DNA of 64,000 nucleotides from assembly GCF_000372485.1 (NCBI RefSeq), contig NZ_AQVA01000009.1, positions 1-64,000 of the forward strand, given 5' to 3'. Of this stretch, positions 32,351 through 40,663 are shown in pieces. Origin of the DNA: Oenococcus oeni DSM 20252 = AWRIB129 (lineage in GTDB: Bacteria > Bacillota > Bacilli > Lactobacillales > Lactobacillaceae). Both the position numbers and the translations under genes were made by a program. Under the pieces are notes generated by a model that did no database searches, was not told where the DNA came from, and worked only from the letters and a program-made list of their open reading frames with translations. How positions within the stretch are numbered: position 1 is the stretch's first letter; every line of letters begins with the position of its first letter.

Positions 32351-32938
32351 ATGAAAGAAAAAACAGTTTCGCAGTTGGCTAAATTAATGGCAGACGAAAA
32401 GATTATTGCCATTCTAAAAGCGACAAAGAACAAAAAAGGTCTTACTTCTAAAGAAATTTCCAAAAAAACCAATATACCGGCAAACCAACTTTATTATTCA
32501 ATTAAAAAAATGTTGGACCAAGGTTTATTGGAAATTTCCCAAAAACAAAATATAAATAATTTTCAAGAATTTTATTATTCCAGCTACAAAATGACCCATC
32601 AAAACCCGAAAATATTTCCAAGTTTAGATAGTGATTCGGAGAGTGACATAAATATTTCAGCCTCTTGGATTAAAGAACACGATAAAGAAATTGTGAAATG
32701 GATTATTTATGAAAATCAACAGTTTTTAGAAAGCTTACAATCGGATATTCGAAAAAATGGAAACGATAAAGAAATAGATGAAGATATGCGCACCAGCGCT
32801 TCTAAAAGTTCTTTAAAGTTATCGGAAAAGGCCGAAAAAAAATTAATGAAGGATATACTCCTATTGCTAGCAAAAGCCGAAAAAAACGATAAGGAAAAAG
32901 ACAAAAGAACCGTTAATCTCCTCCTCGAAAAATGGTAA
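32351..32938 (+). CDS. ArsR-like winged-helix regulator
   Basis: This 195-residue protein has an N-terminal winged helix (TSKEISKKTNIPANQLYYSIKKMLDQGLLEI), then a helical, charged C-terminal part. It belongs to the HTH_20 type often divergent from MFS exporters. AGAGG precedes the ATG. The 103-bp gap to the MFS gene contains the imperfect dyad TAATCGATTGATTA, a possible site. It presumably controls the exporter. Confidence 0.75.
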   Translation: MKEKTVSQLAKLMADEKIIAILKATKNKKGLTSKEISKKTNIPANQLYYSIKKMLDQGLLEISQKQNINNFQEFYYSSYKMTHQNPKIFPSLDSDSESDINISASWIKEHDKEIVKWIIYENQQFLESLQSDIRKNGNDKEIDEDMRTSASKSSLKLSEKAEKKLMKDILLLLAKAEKNDKEKDKRTVNLLLEKW

Positions 32939-33113
32939 GAAGAGGAGCGGTTTTCCCGTAAATAAGGAAAAACTTAAGATGAATTAATTATTCAATGTGT
33001 TAGTAACATACTTATTCAACCATGATAAAACAATTATATGAACAGCTATTTGAATCAAACAGTTTATTAAAAAATATTGGCAAAGGCATCATTAGAGTAA
33101 TTTAAAAAAGAAA

Positions 33114-33147
33114 ATTAAAACCGTCTCTGAATTAGGACGGTTTTAAT
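33114..33147. terminator. Bidirectional terminator
   Basis: ATTAAAACCGTC, a 9-base loop, then GGACGGTTTTAAT, between convergent genes. It serves the SDR gene on the minus strand and read-through from the regulator. Confidence 0.75.
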
Positions 33148-33187
33148 TTAGAGAAAAATATGTTATTAAATAGAAAAACTAATCAAT

Positions 33188-34042
33188 TTATTTTTTCCAA
33201 TAATCATCATCTCCAAAACTCAGGTGTGTCTCATCATCACGATATTCCTTGAATTCTGAAAGAGAATTTTCATAACCTTCTACAGCCATCTTGTACGCAT
33301 CAGTTCCAAATAAATAATGCATAGGCTGTTCTTTCATATGAGCCAATTTAATAAATGCTTTGGCAGCCAGTTTAGGATCTCCGTCCTGCGATCCGGAGCG
33401 TTTTTCCGATACTAGGCGAGCCTCATGTACCAGCGAATAATCATCGATTAAATTCTTAGCTCCCTTATGGCTGGCGCCGGCCCATTTTGTTCGAAAGGCG
33501 CCCGGTTCTACATTAGTAACTTGGATACCCCAGGGTGCAACCTGCTTACGCAATGACTGAAATAGACCTTCCATCGCAAATTTTGTTGCATGATAATAAG
33601 CAAAAGTTGGAAAAGCGGCTAAGCCGCCTATTGATGTAACGTTGATGATACGTCCGGATCTTTTCGCTCTCATTTTTGGTAATACCGCTAAAGCCATATT
33701 ATTAGCACCCCAAAAGTTTGTTTCCATCATTTGACGGACTTCGGTCTGATCTGATTCTTCCATTGCCCCGAAATAACCATAGCCGGCATTGTTCACTAGC
33801 ACGTCAATAGATCCAAAATGAGATTCTGCTTGTGAAACGACATCACGAATTTGTTCTGGTTGAGTCACATCAAGAGACAACTTTAAAATATCGGCTTCCC
33901 CTGTTCCTAAATCTGAAAGACTATCTAATTTTCTTGCCGTTGCCACGACCGGATATCCATCACTAATTAATTCTTCAACGAGTGCCCGACCAAAGCCTGA
34001 TGAAGCCCCGGTTACCAACCAAACTTGTTCTTTTTTATTCAT
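33188..34042 (-). CDS. Short-chain dehydrogenase/reductase
   Basis: Starting at the ATG at 34042 (AAAGGTGG ahead), 284 residues: cofactor loop GASSGFGRAL, NNAGYGYFG, catalytic Ser in NVTSIGGLA, and YHATKFA with the catalytic Tyr and Lys. The C-terminal extension is of the classical SDR type with ketone or aldehyde substrates. A GTG four codons earlier is in frame but lies in the ribosome site. The promoter has a 19-bp spacer and MerR dyad, so the divergent MerR protein likely activates it. Confidence 0.86.
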   Translation of the reverse strand: MNKKEQVWLVTGASSGFGRALVEELISDGYPVVATARKLDSLSDLGTGEADILKLSLDVTQPEQIRDVVSQAESHFGSIDVLVNNAGYGYFGAMEESDQTEVRQMMETNFWGANNMALAVLPKMRAKRSGRIINVTSIGGLAAFPTFAYYHATKFAMEGLFQSLRKQVAPWGIQVTNVEPGAFRTKWAGASHKGAKNLIDDYSLVHEARLVSEKRSGSQDGDPKLAAKAFIKLAHMKEQPMHYLFGTDAYKMAVEGYENSLSEFKEYRDDETHLSFGDDDYWKK

Positions 34043-34072
34043 TTTAATGACCACCTTTCAATCGATGTTTTC

Positions 34073-34103
34073 ATGCTAGCATGTTAAAGTAGCTTGAAGT
34101 CAA
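34073..34103 (-). promoter_or_regulatory. MerR-type promoter with 19-bp spacer
   Basis: -35 TTGACT (34098-34103), 19-bp spacer, -10 TAGCAT (34073-34078), reading into the SDR gene. The spacer holds the dyad TTNAAG-N3-CTTNAA. The overlong spacer is the hallmark of MerR-activated promoters. Confidence 0.78.
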
Positions 34104-34125
34104 GTTTAGATTTGGAGTTAATCAC

Positions 34126-34485
34126 GTGTCATCTATTTCAGAAATAGCTAAACAGTACAATTTTTCAGCTTCGGCCATCCGTTATTATGAAAGCCAAGAA
34201 CTAATCAAAATTCCACGAGATGAAAGCGGCCAACGATTTTTTGACCCTAAAACTAAAGAACGCATTCGCCTTTTAGTCCATCTGCGTCAAGCAGGCTTAT
34301 CGATGGCCGAGATGAAAAATTACCTGAATCATTTACAAGATCACGATTATGAAGTTAGACTGCTCGAACAGAGCCACAAACGGTTGACAGATAAAATAGA
34401 ACAAATGAAACAAACGTTAAATTTTTTAGATTATAAGATTGAGTATCACAAAAATTCAAAAACAAATGAACATGTACTTAATTAA
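34126..34485 (+). CDS. MerR-family regulator
   Basis: This 119-residue protein starts at GTG (34126), shortly after TTGGAG. It has the MerR winged helix (SISEIAKQYNFSASAIRYYESQELI, then RFFDPKTKERIRLL) followed by a long helix for dimerisation. There is no Cys pair for metal, so it is of the YyaN/small-molecule type. It is divergent from the SDR gene and probably acts on the 19-bp-spacer promoter between them. Confidence 0.87.
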   Translation: MSSISEIAKQYNFSASAIRYYESQELIKIPRDESGQRFFDPKTKERIRLLVHLRQAGLSMAEMKNYLNHLQDHDYEVRLLEQSHKRLTDKIEQMKQTLNFLDYKIEYHKNSKTNEHVLN

Positions 34486-34570
34486 ACAGTCATTGTTTAG
34501 AAAAAATTATATTTTTTCTAAGTAAATACCGAGTTGCTCAAAAAAATATTCTAACAATCTGGTAAATTGT

Positions 34571-34587
34571 TATATATATATATATAT
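34571..34587. repeat. TA dinucleotide repeat
   Basis: Eight and a half TA units lie about 90 bp upstream of the hydroxyacid dehydrogenase gene. Length changes by slippage would alter promoter spacing there. Confidence 0.8.
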
Positions 34588-34674
34588 CGCTCCAAAATGG
34601 AAATAATAGCAACCAGTATAATTAAAGCTATCAGGAACAATCCTATATAAATAGAATGGCTGAGAGAACATATT

Positions 34675-35634
34675 ATGAAAATTGTGCTTTTAGATGGTTA
34701 TGCTTTGAACAAGGATTTAAATTGGCAACCGTTAAATGAACTGGCTGATTTCGAATTTTACGATCGGACAGCAGCCGACAATAATAAAGAAATTTTAAAA
34801 AGAATCGGCAATGCCGAAATCGTTTTAACTCATAAAACACCCTTAAACGATGAAGTGATTAAGAAATCCAAGCAATTAAAATACATTGGAATTATGGGCA
34901 CAGGGTATGATGTTATTGATATAAATAGTGCTAACAAGAATGGCATAGTTGTTACAAATGTTCCGACTTATGCCACTGATGCCGTAGCCCAATTTACTTT
35001 TTCTTTATTGCTGGAAGTAACGGGACAGGTTGGCCTGCATGATCAATTAGTTCATAAGGGCACATGGTCAAAAGGCCCTGATTTTACTTTCTGGAATAAA
35101 CCGCTTTTCGAATTAAAAGGTAAGACGCTAGGACTAATCGGCTATGGACGAATTGCTCAAAAGGTTGCTGAACTTGGGCATGCTTTTTCCATGAATGTTA
35201 TTTTTTATAATCACCGCCCTAAAAAAATAGCCAAAAAATGGATAAAACAAGTTACCTTAGATAAACTTTTACAAAAATCTGATGTCATAAGTCTTCATAT
35301 TATCCAAACTCCAGAAACTATTGATTTAATCAATAAAAAAACTATTGAGAAAATGAAAAAAGGGGTTATTTTATTGAATACAGCGCGAGGAAAATTAGTT
35401 GATGAAGCAGATCTTGCAAGTGCGCTAAATGGGGAAAATATTTATGCATATGCCACTGATGTAGTACAAAAAGAACCAATTAATAGTAATAACCCATTAT
35501 TAAAAGCCAAAAATTGTTATATCACGCCCCATATTGCATGGGCTCCTTTAGAAACCCGAGAAAGGTTGCTAGATATAACAGTTGATAATTTAAAACAGTT
35601 TTTGAAAGGACACATTCAAAATAAAGTCGATTAA
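34675..35634 (+). CDS. D-2-hydroxyacid dehydrogenase (NAD-dependent)
   Basis: This 319-residue enzyme of the D-isomer-specific family has the nucleotide fold LGLIGYGRIAQKVAELG (GxGxxA type), catalytic Arg in LNTARGKLVDE, Glu in the following segment, and His in ITPHIAWAPLETRERL. It reduces 2-keto acids (hydroxypyruvate, glyoxylate or similar) to D-hydroxy acids. Length is standard. GAGAG precedes the ATG at moderate distance. A TA repeat in its upstream region could vary expression. Confidence 0.87.
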   Translation: MKIVLLDGYALNKDLNWQPLNELADFEFYDRTAADNNKEILKRIGNAEIVLTHKTPLNDEVIKKSKQLKYIGIMGTGYDVIDINSANKNGIVVTNVPTYATDAVAQFTFSLLLEVTGQVGLHDQLVHKGTWSKGPDFTFWNKPLFELKGKTLGLIGYGRIAQKVAELGHAFSMNVIFYNHRPKKIAKKWIKQVTLDKLLQKSDVISLHIIQTPETIDLINKKTIEKMKKGVILLNTARGKLVDEADLASALNGENIYAYATDVVQKEPINSNNPLLKAKNCYITPHIAWAPLETRERLLDITVDNLKQFLKGHIQNKVD

Positions 35635-35941
35635 TTAATATTTTTAATTCGAACACAACATAAATATCACTAAAACAGGGTTTTCTCAACGAATGCATGC
35701 AGCCATTTTTAATATGCCATAAATCATATATTGAAATATTTATCGTTTAAAAAAGTTATTCTCAGCAAAATACAGATTATTCAATTACAGAATGAACATT
35801 TGAAAAAATTCATACTTTTAGACTAATCGGTTTTAAATTAAATAATAAAGAAAAAACACCCGATAAATAGATCAGATGCTTGAATAAATTGTGACAAAAA
35901 ACAAAATCGCCTCGGATAGGAAACAATTTTTAATTTAGTTT
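35635..35941. other. Spacer without a recognisable feature
   Basis: AT-rich sequence between convergent genes. I see no gene, strong hairpin or repeat that I can support. Confidence 0.5.
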
Positions 35942-36733
35942 TTATTTTTCGATAAATTCGGTAACGCTTTTATTGAAATGATCAGCTTCTTCAAAAAACA
36001 GCATATGACTAACATTCTCAAATAATTCGAATTCTGAGTTTTGAAGTTCTTCGCTAACCTTTTTAACTAACTTCCAATTGAAAAAACTTTTCTTTCCTGA
36101 AAAAACAAGAGACGGAATATCAATCGTTTTGATGATATCAGACCAATCATTAGCCATATGATTATAGAAAAGTGGTGAAACAAAATCAGCATTTGCTTTA
36201 TCTGTATCTTCGATTAAATCGTTTAAGTTTAAACTTTTATCAATTACAATATTTTTGATAAAACCATTGAGTGCCCCTTCTTTATCCGTATAAAGAGAGG
36301 AACAAAAATCAAGCGTCTGCTGATAATTCAATAATCCCGAAGGGTTGTCTTTAGTGTCCAAACCCAAAGCTGGTTCGTCAACAAAAATAAACTTCTTCAA
36401 ACGGTCAGCGCGAAAAAGATCCCAGTAGCTCCAACCAACAGAGCATCCCATTGACCAACCCAAATATGTCACATCATTCAAATCAAGATGCTTAATCAGT
36501 TCATGGACATCAGTAGCTAATCTAGAAATTCTTTTCCCTGAAACAGCTTCATTAGAATTTCCATGGCCTCTCAAATCAATTGTCACAACATGGAAATGTT
36601 TGCTTAATTCCGGAACATTGTTTTTGAAGTATTTCCCAGAGCAACCATAACCATGAACCATCAAAAGGTTCTTTCCACTTCCTTGTTCAGTATAGTAAAT
36701 CTTTGTATCATCGTTTGTAACAAAATAAGACAT
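35942..36733 (-). CDS. Alpha/beta-hydrolase
   Basis: This 263-residue enzyme has oxyanion motif LLMVHGYGCSG, nucleophile elbow GWSMGCSVGW with Ser at about residue 94, Asp after VFSGKKSFF, and His in ENVSHMLFFEEAD. It is of the haloperoxidase/epoxide-hydrolase-like esterase group; substrate unknown. AGGAGG stands at about 9 bases from the ATG. RNA element C and its two terminators lie upstream on the same strand, so its transcription may depend on read-through. Confidence 0.83.
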   Translation of the reverse strand: MSYFVTNDDTKIYYTEQGSGKNLLMVHGYGCSGKYFKNNVPELSKHFHVVTIDLRGHGNSNEAVSGKRISRLATDVHELIKHLDLNDVTYLGWSMGCSVGWSYWDLFRADRLKKFIFVDEPALGLDTKDNPSGLLNYQQTLDFCSSLYTDKEGALNGFIKNIVIDKSLNLNDLIEDTDKANADFVSPLFYNHMANDWSDIIKTIDIPSLVFSGKKSFFNWKLVKKVSEELQNSEFELFENVSHMLFFEEADHFNKSVTEFIEK

Positions 36734-36833
36734 TCTGTCTATCGCCTCCTGTCTCAGATTATCACTATGGGTAACTCTATAAAAAGGAATTTCCTATAGT
36801 AACTATTAGTAACTATTAAGAAAATTAATAACT

Positions 36834-36866
36834 AAAAAAACGCCCACCACAATTAAGTGACGGACG
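36834..36866 (-). terminator. Terminator between RNA element C and the hydrolase gene
   Basis: The stem CGTCCGTCAC/GTGGTGGGCG (36841-36866, with wobble pairs) is followed by seven U (36834-36840). Confidence 0.75.
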
Positions 36867-36921
36867 CAGTGAGATATATTCGTATAGGCGAAAGCTCTCC
36901 ACTTTCGATGTTTTTGTATAT

Positions 36922-37141
36922 AAAAAACAGCCCTCTTTACAGTTTCAAGTCAATCAGTTCTACCTGATATCTCTAGCTGTTCACATCCCAATGTAGGTTA
37001 ACTTTGAAACTTGCGCTTCAATGTTTCATTACATGAATGCCAAGAGAACTGCTCTTGGGTCCTTTGAGATCCAATCTTACCCCTTACAGGGTCTTGTCTT
37101 CGTCAGTATCTAGAATACGCTTTATGATCTCTTCAAACCCT
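36922..37141 (-). ncRNA. Structured RNA element C with cre-like promoter
   Basis: GAGATC (37126-37131) pairs with GATCTC (37066-37071) around stems GTAT/ATAC and ACCC/GGGT. A strong local hairpin CCAAGAG/CTCTTGG (37040-37058) has loop CAGTT. Its AGCAGTTCTCTT can instead pair base by base with AAGAGGGCTGTT next to the U-run at 36922-36927, forming a terminator. This is the same either-or design as elements A and B. A second terminator follows at 36834-36866. Confidence 0.6.
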
Positions 37142-37147
37142 ATTTAT

Positions 37148-37185
37148 AGTTTAACATGATTTAGGATAAAAAGAAAGCGCTTTCT
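37148..37185 (-). promoter_or_regulatory. Promoter of RNA element C with cre-like box
   Basis: -10 TAAACT (37148-37153), 17-bp spacer, -35 TTTCTT (37171-37176) inside GAAAGCGCTTTC. The 15-mer at 37171-37185 fits the cre consensus at all but one position. Confidence 0.58.
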
Positions 37186-37202
37186 AATTATCAAGAGTAA
37201 TC

Positions 37203-37280
37203 AAAAATCCCCGCATAAAGCGAGGACTTATCATAGCGTGAACTATGAACGAAAATATTGGATATCGACCATGACATCCA
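37203..37280 (-). ncRNA. Predicted small RNA I (5' hairpin, terminator)
   Basis: -10 TATAAT (37287-37292), then the hairpin GGATGTC/GATATCC (37260-37279) and a terminator TCCTCGC/GCGGGGA (37208-37226) with U5. The 5' hairpin is the same as in small RNA F except for one change that keeps pairing. Confidence 0.5.
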
Positions 37281-37299
37281 TAGGCAATTATATACGATA

Positions 37300-37934
37300 T
37301 CTGTGTTTTGTATATATAAAACACCAAATCGATAAGATTAGACGATTTACAGTCATCTGTTAGGATTAACAATCAAATTACTTGGCACTGTCAATCCCAA
37401 GGGCACTTTGCAATTAAGATATAAAGCAATAGCTTGAGTGGCCGAAAACATTTGTTTGGAGCCTAAATAATTAGTATCTACCTGTGTGATAAAATATGAC
37501 TTCAATTAAAAAATGGCAGCTGTTTTCGCATCCAAAATAGCTCCATAACCTGGGTTTTAAAAATGGACTTTGGAAAAGCAGACACTTTCTGTATATAAAT
37601 CTGTCTTTTTATTATTGAAAAAATATTAAGCAAATACGTTATTAAAAGGTTCTAGCCAAGTTTAATTTCAATAATTAATTAACCCGTCTGGAAAAGACCA
37701 TGACGTAAATACTGTCCAAATAAGTAAAAGACTAGGACATGCGAATTTAATGATTACAGAAAAAGTTTTTTCCCAGCTTTTGGAATCAAAAAGAAAAGAA
37801 GATGATGCCAAAGCTATGAGCATATTTTAGTGTGGCAAATTTGTGGCAAATGTGGCAAAAAATAGCACTGAATCGAGTAGAGAAAAGTAGTATCTAGAGT
37901 GCTTAGAAACGTTGATATATCGACATTTGGATAC
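37300..37934. other. Gene-poor spacer beside tRNA-Glu
   Basis: No intact gene. A hairpin AGACA/TGTCT with T5 at about 37577-37612 may terminate plus-strand RNA. A 26-codon frame (from 37751, MITEKVFSQLLESKRKED) could be the tail of a lost gene. At 37832-37860 the motif TGTGGCAAA occurs three times in tandem-like spacing. Such debris beside a tRNA suggests past integration. Confidence 0.35.
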
Positions 37935-37970
37935 AAAAAAGGCTTTATACCGGTAATCGGTATAAAGCCT
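37935..37970 (-). terminator. Terminator of tRNA-Glu
   Basis: The stem AGGCTTTATACCG/CGGTATAAAGCCT is followed by six U, directly after the tRNA. Confidence 0.85.
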
Positions 37971-37975
37971 ATTAG

Positions 37976-38047
37976 TAGCTCGATCGGGAATCGAACCCGA
38001 GATTTCGCCGTGAAAGGGCGACGTCTTAGCCGCTTGACCATCGAGCC
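37976..38047 (-). tRNA. tRNA-Glu (anticodon TTC)
   Basis: A cloverleaf reads from GGCTCGA (acceptor) through the anticodon loop CTTTCAC (anticodon UUC) and T-arm CGGGTTCGAATCCCG to TCGAGCT plus discriminator A. The first acceptor pair is G-U. CCA is not encoded. tRNA-Glu is a known attachment site for oenococcal prophages; none is present here, though the downstream flank looks disturbed. Confidence 0.93.
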
Positions 38048-38080
38048 AAATGGTCGGTGTCACAATTAAGCAACGTAAAT

Positions 38081-38109
38081 ATAGTACGGGAAAAAGTCAC
38101 GAAGGTCAA
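38081..38109 (-). promoter_or_regulatory. Promoter of tRNA-Glu
   Basis: -35 TTGACC (38104-38109), 17-bp spacer, -10 TACTAT (38081-38086), about 34 bp before the tRNA. Confidence 0.75.
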
Positions 38110-38295
38110 GCGTTATTTTCAATTTTCTTTGTCATTTGCCAAAACTATTAAGACAGCCAAGGAGAAAGGCACCAAAACGTAGATATTTAAGCCCAATATT
38201 TTTTGAAATTTGGGTTCACAACAATAATAAAATTGGATCAAATTAATTTAGGCCAGAGACAAGAAATCTCAAATCATATTAATGTTTCCTGTATC

Positions 38296-39603
38296 TTAGT
38301 CTATAAAAGCATCTTTAATTTCTTCACCATCAATTGAATTGGTAAATTTCAGACCAAGAATTCTGGCAAAAGTGGGCGCTTCGTCAATCAAACGAGCAGA
38401 GCGAATTTTTTTGGCTGCTTTAATTCCCGGCCCAGATAAGATCAAAGTTGTTTGATAATTTTTTCTTGTTGGAAGAAAACCATGGACGGCATGATAACGA
38501 TCCGTTTGGCCAATTGAATTCGCGTCAACTTCCTCAATCAAAGATGTAACTGAAATTTCATCAGTAAAATAGTACCCCGCTTTGGCTTCAACCATTAAGT
38601 CAGCTTCCGGATCCGCTCCCAATTCGATTAATTCTTTTTTAGAATATACCTTTTCAATCCCTTGACCCGCATGTTCCTTAATCAAACGTGAAATCCCAGC
38701 TGCCATTTTCGGATCCTTTAAATAAATGTAAGTAGATCCATCGGTCGTTTTAGCCATGACACGCCAGTTGGTAATAACTTGTTTTTCTTCGTCATAATCC
38801 AACCAGGAATTTTGTTTAAATAAATAATTCAGGTGAATCATCCTTGAAACATCAATCTGATAATGATCGCCAAGAATAGCAATATTTGTTTCCTGCAAAC
38901 GATTAATTTTTTTCAAGGAATCAAGCATCATCCCCAAATGGGTATCAAGCCTCTCTAATGCTTCAATTGCTTCTTTGGATTCAACCCCGTAATGGTGCCG
39001 CATCGAATCAAGATCCACCAAATGGACAAGCGTCAAATCAGGATATTTGTGTTCCAAAGTCCAGCAAACCGAGGCAGTCACAAAGTCATCAAGTTGTGGT
39101 TGCGCGATCCCATTACGTAATTTACCAAATTTAGAATTCATGTGAATGGTAAAAAAAGGTGAGCTGGCCTTAAATGATTGAGTATATTGATTCTGCCAAA
39201 TTCGGTTAGGAAAAATTTCAGCAATATTATATTTAATTGCCGGGCTTCCAGCGGTTACAGGCCATAAAAAGGCAGCAACGTCCATCCTTTGTTCATACGC
39301 CAGTTGATACAACGTCGGTGCTTTAACATACTTAGACCACCAATACCAATCAGGAGCAGAACCACGTTCGATCTGAGTCAAAGTATTATTAACGATAGCA
39401 TGATTTTTTGGGTAATCTCCGGTCACAATAGTTGTATGGCTAGGATAAGTGAGTGTTGGATAAATACCAAATATTTTCTTGACATGTGTCCCCTGTTCAA
39501 TCAAAGACTTCAAATTCGGCATGATATCCAAATGATTTTTTGCATCCAGCGCACCAAAAGCATCAAAAGACACAACCAATAAGCGTTTTTTATCCTTAAA
39601 CAT
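38296..39603 (-). CDS. Alkaline-phosphatase-superfamily phosphodiesterase (NPP type)
   Basis: This 435-residue protein has the nucleotide pyrophosphatase/phosphodiesterase pattern: metal Asp in VVSFDAFGA, nucleophile Thr in IYPTLTYPSHTTIVTG, metal residues in HLVDLDSMRHHYG, and ILGDHYQID, with a late His in RYHAVHGFLP. No signal peptide is seen, so it is cytosolic. It would hydrolyse phosphodiester or pyrophosphate bonds of an unidentified substrate. It stands alone, with 43 bp of leader-side spacing to the 39.6-kb gene start. Confidence 0.85.
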   Translation of the reverse strand: MFKDKKRLLVVSFDAFGALDAKNHLDIMPNLKSLIEQGTHVKKIFGIYPTLTYPSHTTIVTGDYPKNHAIVNNTLTQIERGSAPDWYWWSKYVKAPTLYQLAYEQRMDVAAFLWPVTAGSPAIKYNIAEIFPNRIWQNQYTQSFKASSPFFTIHMNSKFGKLRNGIAQPQLDDFVTASVCWTLEHKYPDLTLVHLVDLDSMRHHYGVESKEAIEALERLDTHLGMMLDSLKKINRLQETNIAILGDHYQIDVSRMIHLNYLFKQNSWLDYDEEKQVITNWRVMAKTTDGSTYIYLKDPKMAAGISRLIKEHAGQGIEKVYSKKELIELGADPEADLMVEAKAGYYFTDEISVTSLIEEVDANSIGQTDRYHAVHGFLPTRKNYQTTLILSGPGIKAAKKIRSARLIDEAPTFARILGLKFTNSIDGEEIKDAFID

Positions 39604-39661
39604 TAACCATATTTTAGATCAGGATACAAAAAATTGCTTCGAACAAACGAAGCAATAATGT

Positions 39662-40333
39662 TTAATACCAGCCATATTCACGATGATGTGCAGCAGCGGC
39701 AGCCCAAGAACCATAACGGGCTGCAACATATTTATCGGCTGCAGAACCGGAATAGCCGCCATACTCAGCTGCGACTTGGCTGCTCAACTGAAAGGCTCCC
39801 TGATATTGCCCATTCGAGGCATTTGCATCCCCACCTGATTCAACGCTTTCGATCCAAGCCTTGGAGGGATCGCTAATACCATAGCTGTCGGAACTGGAAG
39901 TCGTAGTGGTAGTGCTTGCGGAACTGGAATTAGCAGTTGTACTACTGCTTGAAGAAGTTTGATAACTAGTATCCGTATATGTTGCCTGTTGACCGGATTC
40001 CTGTTGGGAGGATTCATTTTCAGCAGCTTTAGCCTGCGCAGCTTTAGAAGCAGCCGACTGTTGGGCAGCCTTCTCAGCTGCGTTCTTTTTGGCTGCCGCT
40101 TCAACATTAGCTTTTCCTTTGGCAGTATATTGCTCGGACAATATTTTGTCCGTCATCGCATGAATTTCAAAAGGCTGATTAAAAGATGACTGCTTAATTT
40201 GCTTTTGAAATTTACTTTGATTATTGGAAACCGCTCGAGCGGTTGTTAAAGAAGTTGATTGGATTTGTATAGGAACAATAGCTGCTGCCAAAATGACAGA
40301 CCTAACAAGTGAGTTTACGCTTATTCGTTTCAT
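39662..40333 (-). CDS. Secreted aggregation-promoting-factor-like protein (lysozyme-like C-terminus)
   Basis: A product of 223 residues from the ATG at 40333, with signal peptide (MKRISVNSLVRSVILAAAIV), an Ala/Lys/Gln-rich helical region, a Ser/Thr-rich linker (about residues 120-155) and a C-terminal domain with WIESVESGGDANASNGQ, GAFQLSSQVAAEYGG, YVAARYGSWAAAAAHH and the final GWY. That end is typical of Apf and related peptidoglycan-associated proteins of lactobacilli, which have a transglycosylase-like fold. No ribosome site is seen before the ATG. Extracellular and probably abundant. Confidence 0.8.
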   Translation of the reverse strand: MKRISVNSLVRSVILAAAIVPIQIQSTSLTTARAVSNNQSKFQKQIKQSSFNQPFEIHAMTDKILSEQYTAKGKANVEAAAKKNAAEKAAQQSAASKAAQAKAAENESSQQESGQQATYTDTSYQTSSSSSTTANSSSASTTTTTSSSDSYGISDPSKAWIESVESGGDANASNGQYQGAFQLSSQVAAEYGGYSGSAADKYVAARYGSWAAAAAHHREYGWY

Positions 40334-40663
40334 TGCAAAGCATATATTGGCTGGCAAAAATTACTTGAAAATATCAAGAATATTGTTATTTTGTAACAGA
40401 CCATTTAATTTGTATAATGCAATAAGCTTCAATAAAAGCTTTTGGCTTTGTAATATTTTGAGTTAAGAACATTTTTCACTTAATTATTTTTTAATATATT
40501 CAAAAAAAGCTTGAAATAATCCCCACTTGTATAATATAAACATGGAAAATATGATAGAAAAAAGCTTTTTTTAATGAAAAAGACACAAAAATGGGTATCT
40601 TTTTTAGAAGTTATTTTTAAAATTATGAGAATCATTTTTAATGAAGCTTACAATTAAAAAAAT
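40334..40663. other. Spacer with AAGCTT hairpin repeats
   Basis: The sequence AAAGCTTTT and its variants recur at 40426-40442, 40506-40513 and 40561-40571. TATAATATAAAC near 40531 could be a plus-strand -10 box. I cannot assign a gene or defined RNA. Confidence 0.35.

Noticed and set aside
3027-37141. RNA elements A, B and C as T-box, S-box, M-box, purine, FMN or PyrR leaders
   Set aside because: None of the invariant sequences of those classes (for example AGGGUGGNACCGCG of T-boxes) is present; element B has a CCUGAGAGG reminiscent of PyrR sites but A and C lack it.
37184-37372. Minus-strand frame of 62 codons
   Set aside because: It covers small RNA I with its promoter and terminator and has no protein-like features.
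37814-38063. Two minus-strand frames across the tRNA-Glu region
   Set aside because: They are antisense or co-linear with a clear tRNA and its terminator.
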